NCBI RefSeq assembly: GCF_001625215.2
Contig: NC_030385.2
Location: 33,629,598 to 33,693,597 of the forward strand
Length of the DNA stretch: 64,000 bases
Source of the DNA: Daucus carota subsp. sativus
Taxonomy: Eukaryota; Streptophyta; Magnoliopsida; Apiales; Apiaceae
Direction of reading: 5' to 3'
This document shows, in pieces, positions 22,201 through 33,402 of this stretch; within the stretch, counting starts at the first letter, position 1, and every line of letters starts with the position of its first letter. The notes under the pieces were generated by a model. That model worked only from the letters and a program-made list of their open reading frames with translations. It searched no databases and was not told where the DNA came from. The position numbers and the translations under genes are program-made.

Positions 22201-23277
22201 GTCACCTTCAGTTATGTCCCTGTACTCCCCATGCCCTTGCTTCTTCAAGGACTGTCGTTTCTCAGCTTCTTTCTGCAAAACAACCACCAATCATTACTCC
22301 GTCATAACAACGAGCTTTCAATTCAATCCTAACTCAAGTGCACACCTTGAGAGCTGCAATTCTATCTGCGTGCAGCTTTTCAAGCTCGGGATCCTGTTGA
22401 CATACACCGAAACAATTAACTAAATACAACACGAAAACAACTTTCGACATAAACTAAGTTAATCAACCAACTCAACTCACATCCATTAACTCATCAAGAT
22501 CAACCTCCTGATTAGAAGTGGACGAGGCATGAGCTTTCTCTTGTGCCAGAATTTCCTGTTAAATTAAGGAAAAGTAATTGCTCAAACAAGCACAATACAA
22601 TGTAAACGACAAATTAACGGGGGTGTATTCGATTGGGATTTTAATGGATTGTTTTTAGTTTATAGATTTTAATGGATTGTATGGGATTTTGATTTTGTGC
22701 GGATTCTTGATAAAATGTCGCAGAGTTGATGGGATTTAGGTACAATGCTTCAAAATCCCATTGATTTTGATGGCATTTCAAAAAACTTAAAATACACTGA
22801 AGAATGCCACAAAATCCATCATTTTATGAAATGAAAAAAAATCCATCAGCATTTGAATACCATCAGATTTTAATGGATTTTAAACAATCTCAATTGAATA
22901 CCATCGGATTTTAAAGCATAATTTAAAATCCCAATTGAATACCACCAGATTTTGTAGCATAATTTAAAATCCCAATTGAATACCTCAAGATTTAATGGAT
23001 TTCAAACAATCCCAATCGAATACCCTCGGATTTCATGAATGCAAAAAAATGCTTTAAAATCCCAATCCAATACACCACTCTAAAAGGTTTTTATCGGTTT
23101 ATCAAACAAACTACAATCCATCTCTACAAATATAACTCCATTAAAATAGCGATGTCATACATAAACGTATTTAAATTGATAGGAAATGAAGACCTTCTGA
23201 TAATCACGAGCAGCAGCAGCCATGACATTCCCCATATTTAAGTTTTGAAGAGTGGATTTAACTGAATCCGGATCCAT
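19246..23277 (-). CDS. Thioredoxin domain-containing protein 9 homologue (PLP3-type phosducin-like)
   Basis: Eight coding exons on the minus strand: 23277-23194, 22555-22481, 22393-22346, 22272-22130, 20507-20435, 20309-20248, 19511-19414, 19346-19246; 684 nt, 227 residues, matching plant PLP3 (about 230). The N-terminal half is a charged helix (EILAQEKAHASS, LDELMDDPELEKLHADRIAA). A thioredoxin fold follows with ATRHxTD-like core elements: MICHFYHREFYRCKIMDKHL, HLETKFIRLDAENAPFFVGK and IKTLPCVILF. The usual CxxC redox pair is absent, as in this family. Members bind tubulin and the chaperonin CCT, and plant PLP3 proteins are needed for microtubule assembly; the role here is by homology. The tail ends YSDSDSDSE. 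The first intron carries a Harbinger-type MITE, the fourth is 1.6 kb. Confidence 0.93.
20088..20178. repeat. Three copies of a CTGGCAAGGAAA motif in intron
   Basis: AATCTGGCAAGGAAA recurs three times within 90 bp in the intron between exons 20309-20248 and 19511-19414, with irregular spacers. Confidence 0.7.
22618..23080. mobile_element. Tourist-like (PIF/Harbinger) MITE in TXNDC9-like intron 1
   Basis: 463 bp flanked by TAA on both sides (22615-22617 and 23081-23083). The ends are inverted repeats: left GGTGTATTCGATTGGGATTT, right (complement) GGTGTATTGGATTGGGATTT. Inside are about four imperfect direct repeats of a CCCAATTGAATACC-type unit. No coding capacity. Confidence 0.8.
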
Positions 23278-24285
23278 CTTGTAGAGATGTGTATGTAAAT
23301 CACGATTTCAAAGCGGAGGCGGAGAAGCGGAGTGATTTAGAAGAGTGGGCTACCGCAGTGGCGTCAGATTTATATAGATCAGACGACAAATGAGAGCAAT
23401 AGAGATCGGTTGAAGGTATTTTTAGTCTGGGCCTCTGGGGTAATTGTTAAATAGATTTTTTTTAGTTTAAATACTTCAATTAGGTTGTCGATAAATTTTT
23501 GATATAGTTTATTTCAATTCAAAATAAAATTATTTATTATTAATTTTAAAATTTTAATGAATGAAAAAAATAGCTATTTAGATTTTACTCAATAAATACA
23601 TGCTCTTCTTTTTATTACGTTAATTAAATTTCAATCTTCTTTTTTTTTTGCCAGAAAATTTCAATCTTTTTGATAAAACATGTATTCATCTTTTCTTTCG
23701 ATAAAATTAAACCTATATTTTTACAAATTTTTATGTCTGAACTTTAACATTTTTTATTAAATTACTGTCATGTTATCTGTGAACAAGTTCACATCAAGTC
23801 TTATCAATTCATGTCGTATAATATAATAAAAAAAATTATTTATTTTATCTAATTTGACAAAAAAATTATCAAAACGTCTTTGTAGTTGGATTTTCTCTAA
23901 TTTGTTTTGATTATAATTTGATTTCTCTCCTTGGTGAGAGTGTGTGATTTTTCTCTTCTTCTTCTGTGAGAGTTGGTTTGGATTCATCGATAAAAGCCTT
24001 CGGGAATTGCATTTGTGGTTGATAGCTCAAACGAAGTTTTTGAAAAAGATGGTGAACACAGAGCAAGGATTTATACATGTACCGTCGTCAATTTTAACAT
24101 CGCTTATTTGTCTCATCTTGGGTATGAAGACAGGCATGTTAATTTTTTCTATGTTTGTTCGACTCGATCATTCTTGTAGATGCCGTATGGTTATTATTTA
24201 TTGAATTATTTTCTTTTGTTCAAAAAAAAAATAAATTATCAAAGGATTATTAAAATGCCCAAAAACATAAAAGCCCGGTTAATTA
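23278..24285. other. Promoter region of the TXNDC9-like gene and AT-rich spacer
   Basis: Very AT-rich. It contains the short T-rich insertion scar at 23626-23668. No gene recognised in the rest. Confidence 0.5.
23626..23668. repeat. Short T-rich insertion with 13 bp flanking duplication (scar A)
   Basis: AAATTTCAATCTT at 23626-23638 and again at 23656-23668 flank a 17-base insert made of a T run followed by GCCAGA. It is about 350 bp upstream of the TXNDC9-like start codon. Confidence 0.7.
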
Positions 24286-24289
24286 GGGC

Positions 24290-24794
24290 CTGAGACACTT
24301 AAATATTAATTAATTTCGTAATTAACTAATGAGGCTCGTAAGCATGCCCACAATTGAGCTACTTGAACTGTCAAAGTCCAAAGTTTGAGCTTCCAGCCAC
24401 TCAAGGTGAGAATACAGTAACGAGCCCTGTGAAGACCCGAATACACAAATCCTACTCCATGCAGGGAACTAAATGGAAGGATCTAGAACTTCGGAGTTCT
24501 AAGAGTATTCTGATTACTTAACGATAAACGTCTAGAGTCCTAGATAAACATCGACTACACAGGTTAAGAGTCTTATTTTATCTTCAGTGAAGAAATTTAC
24601 TTCTATGAGTTTTTTAGTACATGGAATCATACTTCCAATCAGTTTCTAACGTCGAGACTACTGTATAAAGGGCTCTACCCCTATAAACTAGAATTACGTT
24701 TTAGACCTGATTCTTCTTCAAGCAGAGAATACGTAGGCATCTCATGCACCGAGAGCAGTCATAAAATACGAAGCTCACCACTTGATCCATAACA
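24290..24794 (+). mobile_element. LTR of a degenerate LTR retrotransposon
   Basis: A region ending in CA at 24794 immediately before a TTTGGCGTCGTCCGTGGGA primer-binding-type stretch (24795-24813), the arrangement seen in Ty3/Gypsy Tat-lineage elements. A TATAAAG promoter motif lies near 24664 and a leader with CTC/CAC-rich sequence follows. The 5' boundary is uncertain; TGAGACACTT near 24290 is the best candidate. No second LTR is visible. Confidence 0.55.
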
Positions 24795-24827
24795 TTTGGC
24801 GTCGTCCGTGGGAAGAAGACCACAACC

Positions 24828-24983
24828 ATGACATCTAGAATGCGCTCCAAAGTACAATTCCATCAAGCCGAACAACCATCGAGGTCTCAACCGAGTCGGC
24901 TCCCATCACCACCACTATCCCCGTTGGGACTGCCACCGCTCAAACCTCCATTCCCCTGGTCTTTGGCATCGTGCCCAATATGA
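24828..24983 (+). pseudogene. gag-start remnant of the LTR retrotransposon
   Basis: Begins ATG shortly after the primer-binding site and reads MTSRMRSKVQF followed by a Pro/Ser-rich segment, then a stop. Beyond it is a roughly 40 bp near-perfect duplication (25033-25112) with the unit GATGACCACCCGAG..AACGGGCGAACATG. No protease, reverse transcriptase or integrase follows, so the element is a truncated fragment. Confidence 0.45.
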
Positions 24984-25563
24984 CCCATGTCATAGCTACC
25001 GTTACCGATGTCGGCACCCATTATTCAACAGTCATGATGACCACCCGAGGAAACGGGCGAACATGATGTACACACGATGACCACCCGAGAAAACGGGCGA
25101 ACATGATGTACACGTGATAGATGATGACTCTTCCGACTTAGAGCAAGATCATGAAACTCAAAAAGAGATAATCGACGTCGTTCAAAGTATAATAATCACG
25201 AGTCCTGTGGACCTGCGAACTTTTATTAAAATAATTTTAAAAAAAATAACACGAAATTATATTTTACAAGAGGTTCGATTGAATGAACGAGTACGTCCCG
25301 ATAGGACAAACAAAGTATGCTAATTATAGATTGAATATAAATTTCGATAACTCCAAACAAAGTCATTAGATTTAGGGTTGAATTTATAATAAAATAACAT
25401 TTATATTTGCATTTTCAAAGATTGAAATAAATTATTAATTTTGTGTGATATTCATTTATATCATAGAATAATGGAGATTTGACATGATATCTCATAAATT
25501 TTGTATTATTTTGATATATTTTAATATATGTAAAAATGTATTAATAAGCTCAATACATTCTAA

Positions 25564-26132
25564 CAGGGACGAAGCCAGCAAACATCAAAAGGGGGGCCAA
25601 AAAAATTTCTTCGACACACTAAAATTTTTCGTTAACACAATAAAATATTCAATATAAAATAAATACAAAAATACTAGTAAAAAAAATTATAGTAAAACTT
25701 TGTGTTCTTTTAAATCAAGATATCAAATACTCCCTCCATCCCATTTTAAGTGTCCATTTTGCCAAAAAAAAAATATCCCAAAATATGTGTCATACTCTTT
25801 AATCTATGTAAACTTTATACTATTTCCAATATAGAATTAAATACAACCAACAAGCCCCTCATAAATGTATTTAGAGAGATTATGAATGTATAGTGTAATT
25901 TGAAATGAAAAAAAGGTCCAAATACATAGTAATTAATGAGGTGCATAATCAATATGTTATGAAAACTAAGGTGATTAGTTGTGGAAGATAATGATCAAAA
26001 CATAATATTAATTATTTCTTAATATGTGTGAAATTTGCAAAGTGGACACTTAAAATGGGATGGAGGGAGTAACATTATGGAAACCCTAGGGGGGCCATGG
26101 CCCCTTCTGGCCCCTATGTAGCTTCGTCCCTG
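25564..26132. mobile_element. hAT non-autonomous element interrupted by a Stowaway MITE
   Basis: Perfect 8 bp target duplication CATTCTAA (25556-25563 and 26133-26140). Terminal inverted repeats begin CAGGGACGAAGC on both sides. After removing the nested MITE the element is about 240 bp, with GGGGGGCC-rich subterminal patches. No transposase. Confidence 0.88.
25740..26069. mobile_element. Stowaway MITE, copy 1 (nested in hAT element)
   Basis: 330 bp, TA target duplication, terminal inverted repeats CTCCCTCCATCCCATTTTAA, perfect at both ends, continuing through GTGTCC. A clearly homologous copy is at 41952-42286. Confidence 0.9.
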
Positions 26133-26140
26133 CATTCTAA

Positions 26141-26773
26141 AAGTGAAATATTTTCAAATATTTAATCAGCATCATGTTTTTAATTATTTTAATAAATGAT
26201 AATCAACCACTTCTCGATTATTTAAAGTCTAGATTCAATATCTTGTTAAACTAAAAGAATTCTCTAAATTTATTAAATCCATCATATTGTAATAAAGTTC
26301 TAAAGTCAAATCCATTATTTTTCGTATTAAAATCTACAAATTCTTTACAACAAAATTAATAAATTCCCTCAATCTTTTGGGGTTATTCAGATATAAAAAA
26401 TCCCACGTGTCACTAAAATAGAACAACATATGCCTTACTTGGTGCACGTGTAAGTTAATCTTTGCTACTGTACTTGAAAGGTTAGATAAAAAAAGAAGGG
26501 GCACATGCGTAAATTCACACAAAGATTTTTGATATTAATTTAATTATTAGAATTTCTCTTTCTTCCCCGTCGAGACTTTTTGTTATTCAATTTGTTTTGC
26601 CAAAAATCCAGTAGTCGCGTTGAGTCATTGCAAAACCACCCCCAAAAACCTAATTATACACACACCTATACATACACACAGATACAATCAACTTCAACTC
26701 AGTTTTGATCTGTTATCTTTTTAATTGCTGTTAATTTCAAGATTTATATACACATATATATAATTTTACAGTA
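26141..26773. other. Promoter and 5' UTR region of the DUF789 gene
   Basis: AT-rich sequence without a recognisable gene. It ends with a leader containing ACACA and TATATA runs before the ATG. Confidence 0.5.
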
Positions 26774-29291
26774 ATGGCAGGAACCGGAGGCTTCGCCGTG
26801 TCGCGGAGCCACGGAGGCGATAGGTTTTACAATCCACCGGCGATGCGGCGGCACCAGCAGCTTTTATTGCAGCAGCAACTTCAGCGGCCGGAAAAGTCGC
26901 CGGCGGCGGCGGCGGCGGTGGCGGCTGTGCCGGAGGCTGCGGAGGCGCAGAAGCGGAGTGAGTCGGATGGTTCGGTAAGTGCATTGTCGAAGAAGGCGTC
27001 TGATTGCGGTTCTTCGGAGGCGAAGAAGGTGACAAATGAGAGTAATATAGATCGTTTGATGGAGGCTGTGACTCCGAATGTTGCAGCAAAGTATTGTCCT
27101 GAGGTATTTAAGTTATTTAGGGTTTCGTTGTTTTGAAAAGTTTGACTTTTTATTGTTTGGTCAATGTGAATTGCTGTTATACATTTCGGAATTTAGTGTA
27201 CTAGTGTAGTTGATTAGTGTAAATCGTGTGAATTTGTGTTTTCTTAGCTGATTATGGTTCATATGTTTTGAATCAAGTGGATGTGTTGTTGATTGATTGC
27301 TATTTGGGTGAATAGGTGAATGGAAGGGGATGGAGAAGTCGAGAAGCTGGTTTACGGCCATTTTATAACCTTGGTGATTTGTGGGAATCATTGAAAGAAT
27401 GGAGTGTGTATGGAGCAGGAGTGCCGATGATCATCAAAGAAACTGACTCGGTAGTACAGTACTATGTGCCTTATTTGTCTGGTTTGCAGTTGTATGCCGA
27501 TCCATCAAAGCGTCCCGCTAATAATAGGTGAGCATATTTGTGCTTCTAATTAGAACTTTCATTTTATGTGTTGTTATTCAATGATGCAGGAATATTCTTT
27601 ATAATGTTCTTAACCTGTGATTGTGGTTTTTCTAGTGTGCAATATGTTTAGTCTTGCTCATCCAAGTACAGTAGTTGGTCAACAATAAACAGCTCACAGC
27701 ATAGATGCATCTATTCAGTTAGACTAATTTGCTTTTTTAGTCTGTAACTATAAATTTCTGATCTCACATCTTTGATGGTTCCCTTGGGTTGAGATTAAGA
27801 GGTATGGATTGGAGATTCAAATAATATGTGTGATAGTATTCTGCTGTTTCTTTTGAAAATGTGTTTGTAGACATATATGCCAGGTCTTCAGCTTCATGGA
27901 AATTAAATAATTGTCTTGCTGATTACTTGACAGTTGACATAATGACATGAACATCGTTCCCTGTTTATACAGATTAGTAACTAAATGTATTGCCAGATAG
28001 TACTAAATATAAATTTTTATGTGGACTTACATGAGAAGATGTAGAGAAATAATTGAATAATGACAATAGCCTTTTCCTTCTTTAATCATACCAATTAGTA
28101 AGTCATAAAAACCCTAAATGATCTGTACAGGGAAATCAATGACTCTCGAGTTGTCAGGTGCTCATATTTTTACAATAGGTTTAAAGGTATCAAGTTAAGT
28201 AGCTTAAAGATGTGGGCACACTGTGCATTTGTTGTCACCATTAGCAACATGATCAGTTGTCTATGGTGTTTTATTAGCGAGTAGAGATCTTTTAGTAGTA
28301 CTCAGACGTGGCAGGTAAGCTATAGTTGGTAGAGATTGATACTTGATGTATGATTTCTGAATCTATCATTTTAAAGTTCTAATGGGACGATAGGTTCTCA
28401 TATAATACCTTTTGAGCCCTAAGATTGCGTGATGCATGCCACTGTAAGACTGTATCTTAAGGTGCAGTGGGTTGAAATTCGGTTGGATTGACATAAAATG
28501 GATATCTGCTGGAATTGACTTCTCGATTATTGGTACCTTATTAATTTGTTGTCTGAATTCTCTTCAATTCGTTGTTTTTTTGAAAATTTTGATTATAAAA
28601 GATGTGGCATATCTTATAATGCCTGTCTTCAACTTTATTGAGTGTGGTGCGAATCAAGGCCCAACCCATTCACAAAAGGCACTGGGCATAAAAGATGCGT
28701 AGTTCTTGTTGATTATCAATAAATTAAGACTCTTTCCAAATTGTAAGGGCGACCTATGTGACTACTCTAAGTGAAGGTTATATATTATGCTTTGATTTGT
28801 TTAATGTTGGGCATGAAATGCCGAAACTGAAACAGTATGTTGGTATGATCTGAATAAACTTCTTTTTCAGCCCAGTTCAATGTTTTATGTTAACAGTTGT
28901 ATATCTTCTATGAATTTTTACATTTATCTATCTTTTTCTACTTATTTTTTAAGTCATCATATCTTACACTAGTACAGTGTTGCCAAAGATATTTCTCACT
29001 CCATCTTTTCTGTTTGGTGAAGCAATTTTGCCTTGTTGAACTTCTTTCACATTATAAAATGATAGATGTTTTGCCCCTGGCGCCTTGATGGCACTTGAGG
29101 ATATATGTTTACTTGTAGAAGTTACTCTTTACGGAGTGTTTATTTATATATTAACTGTGTAGTCTAAATATCTAAAGATCGAGCTTTTTTGGAGATATTG
29201 TAACATCTGTGTCTAGGACTTGCTGCCTCTTGGTGGTTGTAATATATAAAAAGGCTTTTCTCACAAATGAAGCTGCCAGCAAAGTGAGCAA

Positions 29292-29357
<66 letters not shown>

Positions 29358-30862
29358 CAGAAGGCAAGTGATGATAAGAAATTTATTGTGGGTATGTTCC
29401 TTCCACAATAGGACGTTTTTACATATTGGAGAGTTTTCTCTTGAAATATGTTACTTCTTCCATCCCCAACTAGTAGTCACTTTGACTTTTTTCACGCATT
29501 TTTTCAAGTACATATGTAAGATAGCTTCATTGTTCTTTGAATTTCTTTTTTTATGAATAGAAATTTAATATTTTTGTGCACCTTACAGTAAGGGCAAAAG
29601 TCAAAGGAAATACTAACAGGGAGTAATTCAGTTTATGTTTTACAGTTCCGAAAATACTTTTTTAACGTAAGCCTTCATTTAGGTGTCCCAAGTCTAAGGT
29701 TTATTAAATGTATGCTTGCTGCATGTTTCTTGTGATAAATGATTGTTTTGTTTGGATAAGTTATGTTTGCTCATGTTGGTGATGTGAAACATTTTCTGCC
29801 ATTTTGTGGCAAAAAGCAGTGAATATGAAGCGGACAGGCGAAAACATGTTGCAGATGGTAGTCACCAAAATGCTGTGAATTTGAGCTCCCAAAAAATGAA
29901 GAGTCTGTCGCTGAGAGACAAATACCCTGTGAATTCATCCGGTGAAGAGGGTGGGAATAGCAACTCCCCCGGGCTGCTTGTGTTTGAATATTTGGAATAC
30001 GAACAACCATACTCTCGGAAACCTTTAACTGATAAGGCAAGTTTAGTTCTTGAACAAAGAATGTTCTTGATGGTAGCAAAATTTCCTTTGTTAAGAAACT
30101 AAATTTGTAATGTATCCTCTCTTCCTCCCCAACAGATTTTGAATCTCGAATCTCAATTTCCGGAACTGAGTTCGTATCGGAGTTGTGACCTGTTGCCTTC
30201 AAGTTGGATTTCTATAGCTTGGTACTTTTAATTTTCAGTCGTGAAATTATGCAACATTCCCTCCCTATCTTTTGGTTGAGCTTTTATGCTCTGTCAACGT
30301 CGGTAATTAAATAAACTGTAATATTAAAAATTGTGCTGCAGGTACCCAATTTATAGAATACCTATGGGTTCAACACTAAAGGATTTGGATGCATCTTTCT
30401 TAACGATCCATCCCCTTTCCACACATTTCAAAAGTACATCTCTCTCTCCCTCACCCTCCTTCCCTCCTCCCCCTCTCCCGCCCTCCATCCCTTTCTGTAA
30501 CCACATGCCCCTTTTCCCGCTCTATGCTTGCATATTTATTCACACGCGCATGTGTCTTTGTGCACATATGTTTATAAACTATTCTCTGTCTTGTAACTGG
30601 TACAGATGGTGGTCAATCACAGTCTCATGGTTCCAGTTGTGTGGGAAAGGTCATCAATGCTAGCGCTGGATCTTCAAAAATTTCTCTACCAGTCATTGGC
30701 CTTGCTTCTTACAAGTACAAAGGTTCAATTCTGAGTCCCAGTGCCCCTCAAGATTATGAGCATGAGAACTCACTTTTGGAAGCAGCAAACAGTTGGCTTC
30801 AGGGTTTGAATGTTGCTCTCCCTGATCTCCAATTTTTTCGTTCTCATTACTCACGGAGATGA
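26774..30862 (+). CDS. DUF789 family protein
   Basis: Six coding exons: 26774-27103, 27316-27527, 29820-30036, 30136-30221, 30342-30433, 30606-30862; 1,194 nt, 397 residues. The N-terminus is low-complexity ([18 protein letters not shown], then an Ala run), followed by [18 protein letters not shown]. The conserved core starts [19 protein letters not shown], with YGAGVPM and [15 protein letters not shown], continues through [17 protein letters not shown] and [19 protein letters not shown], to [19 protein letters not shown] and [16 protein letters not shown] near the end. This is the pattern of the plant DUF789 family, for which I know no defined biochemical role. The intron after exon 3 uses a GC donor (AAG|GCAAGT). 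The exon 3 acceptor could be three bases earlier, adding one residue. A 60 bp AT array lies in intron 2. Confidence 0.9.
29296..29355. repeat. (AT)n microsatellite in DUF789 intron 2
   Basis: About 29 uninterrupted AT units. Confidence 0.95.
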
Positions 30863-31675
30863 TAATGCTTGGAAACTTTTTGGCATTATCTCCCTCCCTA
30901 ATGACAAAAGTTAAAGGTGTCAGTGTTTGGACTCCAGTATTGGCATGACCCTATCAGCAACCAGCCAACTGGTTGAATGTTGTGCTATGTTGTTTAAGCC
31001 TTCTCTGTTCCTATATGTAAAATTCTCACCAAAGCATTGACTTACAAGAGATTTAGGAAAAATGCTTATGCCTAAGATAGGCTATGCTTAATGAGCCAGA
31101 AGGTAGGTATGGCTGGCAGATTTCACCATTCCTTTTTCTGGGCTGTTATGTTGCCCTGTTGTTTTGAAGCAGTGCCCTGATGTAACCTGCAAGTAGGCAT
31201 CAGATATAGCCTCTGTTGTTTCATTGTGGGCAGCTAATACTGTTGCTGACTATAGTATACAGGTAAACTGCTGGCTTTACGGTCAGTCTCAAGAGAATCT
31301 TGACCATTAGTTCTGGTGATAATGACGGTAACTTGGAATGATCTGTAATATTAGTCTGCGTATACAAACATATACAAAATTACAGAATAGGTTATCTTTT
31401 TTTTTGAGGAAGGTTATGCCCTCTGAATGAGAAGTATAAAGGAGTTGCATATATTTTTATCTGTGTTTACTTAATTGCACATCATTGCATTTCCACATGC
31501 AACCACGTAGTTATTTACGTCTACTAATGGCAGGGGTGATTTCTAGAGAGTTTGGTTTGACTAGAAAATGGTGTGATTATGAGTTACCTGTCACATTCAG
31601 ATTAATCTGGATATTGTAGAATATTGTTGTATTTTGACTGGTATAGATTTTATAAGCTGTGGCGGAGACCTTGAA

Positions 31676-31897
31676 CTATGATGACTAATAGATTCTAGGC
31701 AAGGCCTTGTCTCGTATGATGGGAGGCATTAGTGTATCCTTTTATGACAACCTTGGGGTGAACTATGACTGACCAATAGTTTCTAGGCAAAGCATGGGCT
31801 TGTATTTTGGGGGTGGGGGGCTTGGTGTATCCTGTTATACCCTGGTATGAACTATGACCGGCTAATAGTCTCTTGGCGCAGGGGTGGGGGGAGGTAT
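31676..31897. repeat. Diverged tandem repeat, about 88 bp unit, 2.5 copies
   Basis: Each unit begins GAACTATGA and carries CTAATAG..CTAGGCAA and a GGTGTATCCT-type block, with G-rich expansions in the later copies. Confidence 0.75.
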
Positions 31898-32437
31898 TCA
31901 TTTATATTTTCAAGTTTGAGCTTGGGCAGAATGAAATGTCAATAATTTAGGTTTTATTTGTATATCAGTTTTCATAGCTAGGTTGGAGCTTTGCTTTGCT
32001 TTGTAGGATTACAAGTTATGGTAAATTATACTGGCATCTTGTATTTGAAAAGGTTCAGAAAACTTGAAATGTCGGTAAATAGCTTAAACATGATTAGTTA
32101 TTTGTTCGATGAGCTACTGCTTGAAGTCTAAAACACCAAACATTTGATTCATAATCCAGTTTCGTTTAAAAAGTAATCACTGAATCTTGTTGTGGAGTTC
32201 AGTCAAAGATGTCTAGTGGATAGTTTTGGACAAACATGATGATTGATAACAAGTAAAATGATACATTTCCTCCATTGCCAAGTGGACAACTGGACAAACA
32301 CTGCCAATGTTTGGCTCCAAAAGGTTTCAAAGTTTTGGTGGGATGAACTGATGAAGGGGATCATAATTCCAATATGGGAGATTTTGCTGCTTGAAGGAAA
32401 ATAACGAGCCTTGAAAAGTAAGAACAAAGTATATAAT

Positions 32438-32836
32438 ACCTTCCGTGGTTGTATATATTTGGTGTGGACACGGAGACAAAAAAAAAATGTAAAAAATGAG
32501 TAAAGTTAGATGAAAAGTGAGTAAAGTGTATATATTTGGTGTGGACACGGAGACAAAAAAAAATGTAAAAAATGAGTAAAGTTAGATGAAAAGTGAGTAA
32601 AGTGGTGAGACCCATTTGTATTTAATTATAAATGTGTGATAGTGGGGAAAGTAGTGGGTGTAACAGTGTTTATATTATTATAAAATAAAAATAGTGGAAG
32701 AAAGTAGTTGATGTAATAGTATTTTACATAATTAAAAGTTGCTATTTTAAGAATGTATAGAAATGATGGGGCGTCCCAAAAAAGGAAACTGTATAGAAAG
32801 GAAACTGTATAGAAATGACCGGGACGGAGAGAGCAG
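32438..32836. mobile_element. MITE-like element with internal 76 bp tandem duplication
   Basis: The left end CCTTCCGTGG and the right end GGGACGGAGAGAG look like degenerate Stowaway-type termini. Just inside the left end a 76 bp unit is duplicated head to tail (32451-32526 and 32527-32602), differing by one A in a homopolymer. Boundaries are approximate and no target duplication was verified. Confidence 0.5.
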
Positions 32837-33402
32837 TAGTTTAGGAAACCAAGTACTGTCAGTGTCAGATAGTACTTTAGGACGCACACTGCATTAAGTT
32901 TTCATCCCCAGTTTTTCTTTGCTCTTTTGAATGGCATTGAAGGTGCAAGAACTGCAATTGAGAACTCATATTTTTCCAAATAAAGTTCTGTGTTAGAAAG
33001 TTTTTGATGCAAGAGAATGAAATATCTGGTCTTCTACTTGACATTTCCCAATTTTTAACCAGGCCAATTCTAATATTAATCATATATTATTATTTACAAA
33101 AATTAAAAAAATTAAAAAGGAAATTATTAAATATACGATCTAAAAACTAAAAAATAAAAAGTCAGACTATGAGATAGTTGAGTATTCTCTCATTCCCCTG
33201 TAAAGTGTAAACAGACCCGCGAACTCTCGTAATCTCTCCCTCTCTCTCTGCTCCCTCCCTCGTGGACGTACACCCAGACTTTCATAATCTGTCTCACCTA
33301 ATCTCTCTCTATCTCTCTCAAACACCTCTACAAATACAACTCACAAATACAACACAGACTTCGATACTTTTGTATATACAGTCAGGAGCTTTAATCGATC
33401 CA

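Larger units (their letters stand above)
30863..33402. other. Intergenic region between DUF789 and SYP4-type genes
   Basis: Contains the DUF789 3' UTR, a diverged 88 bp tandem repeat (31676-31897), a MITE-like element with an internal 76 bp duplication (32438-32836), and a CT-rich leader for the syntaxin gene. No additional gene recognised. Confidence 0.5.

Noticed and set aside
29164-29367. Repeated Tyr-Ile peptides on both strands
   Set aside because: Translation of an AT microsatellite in an intron.
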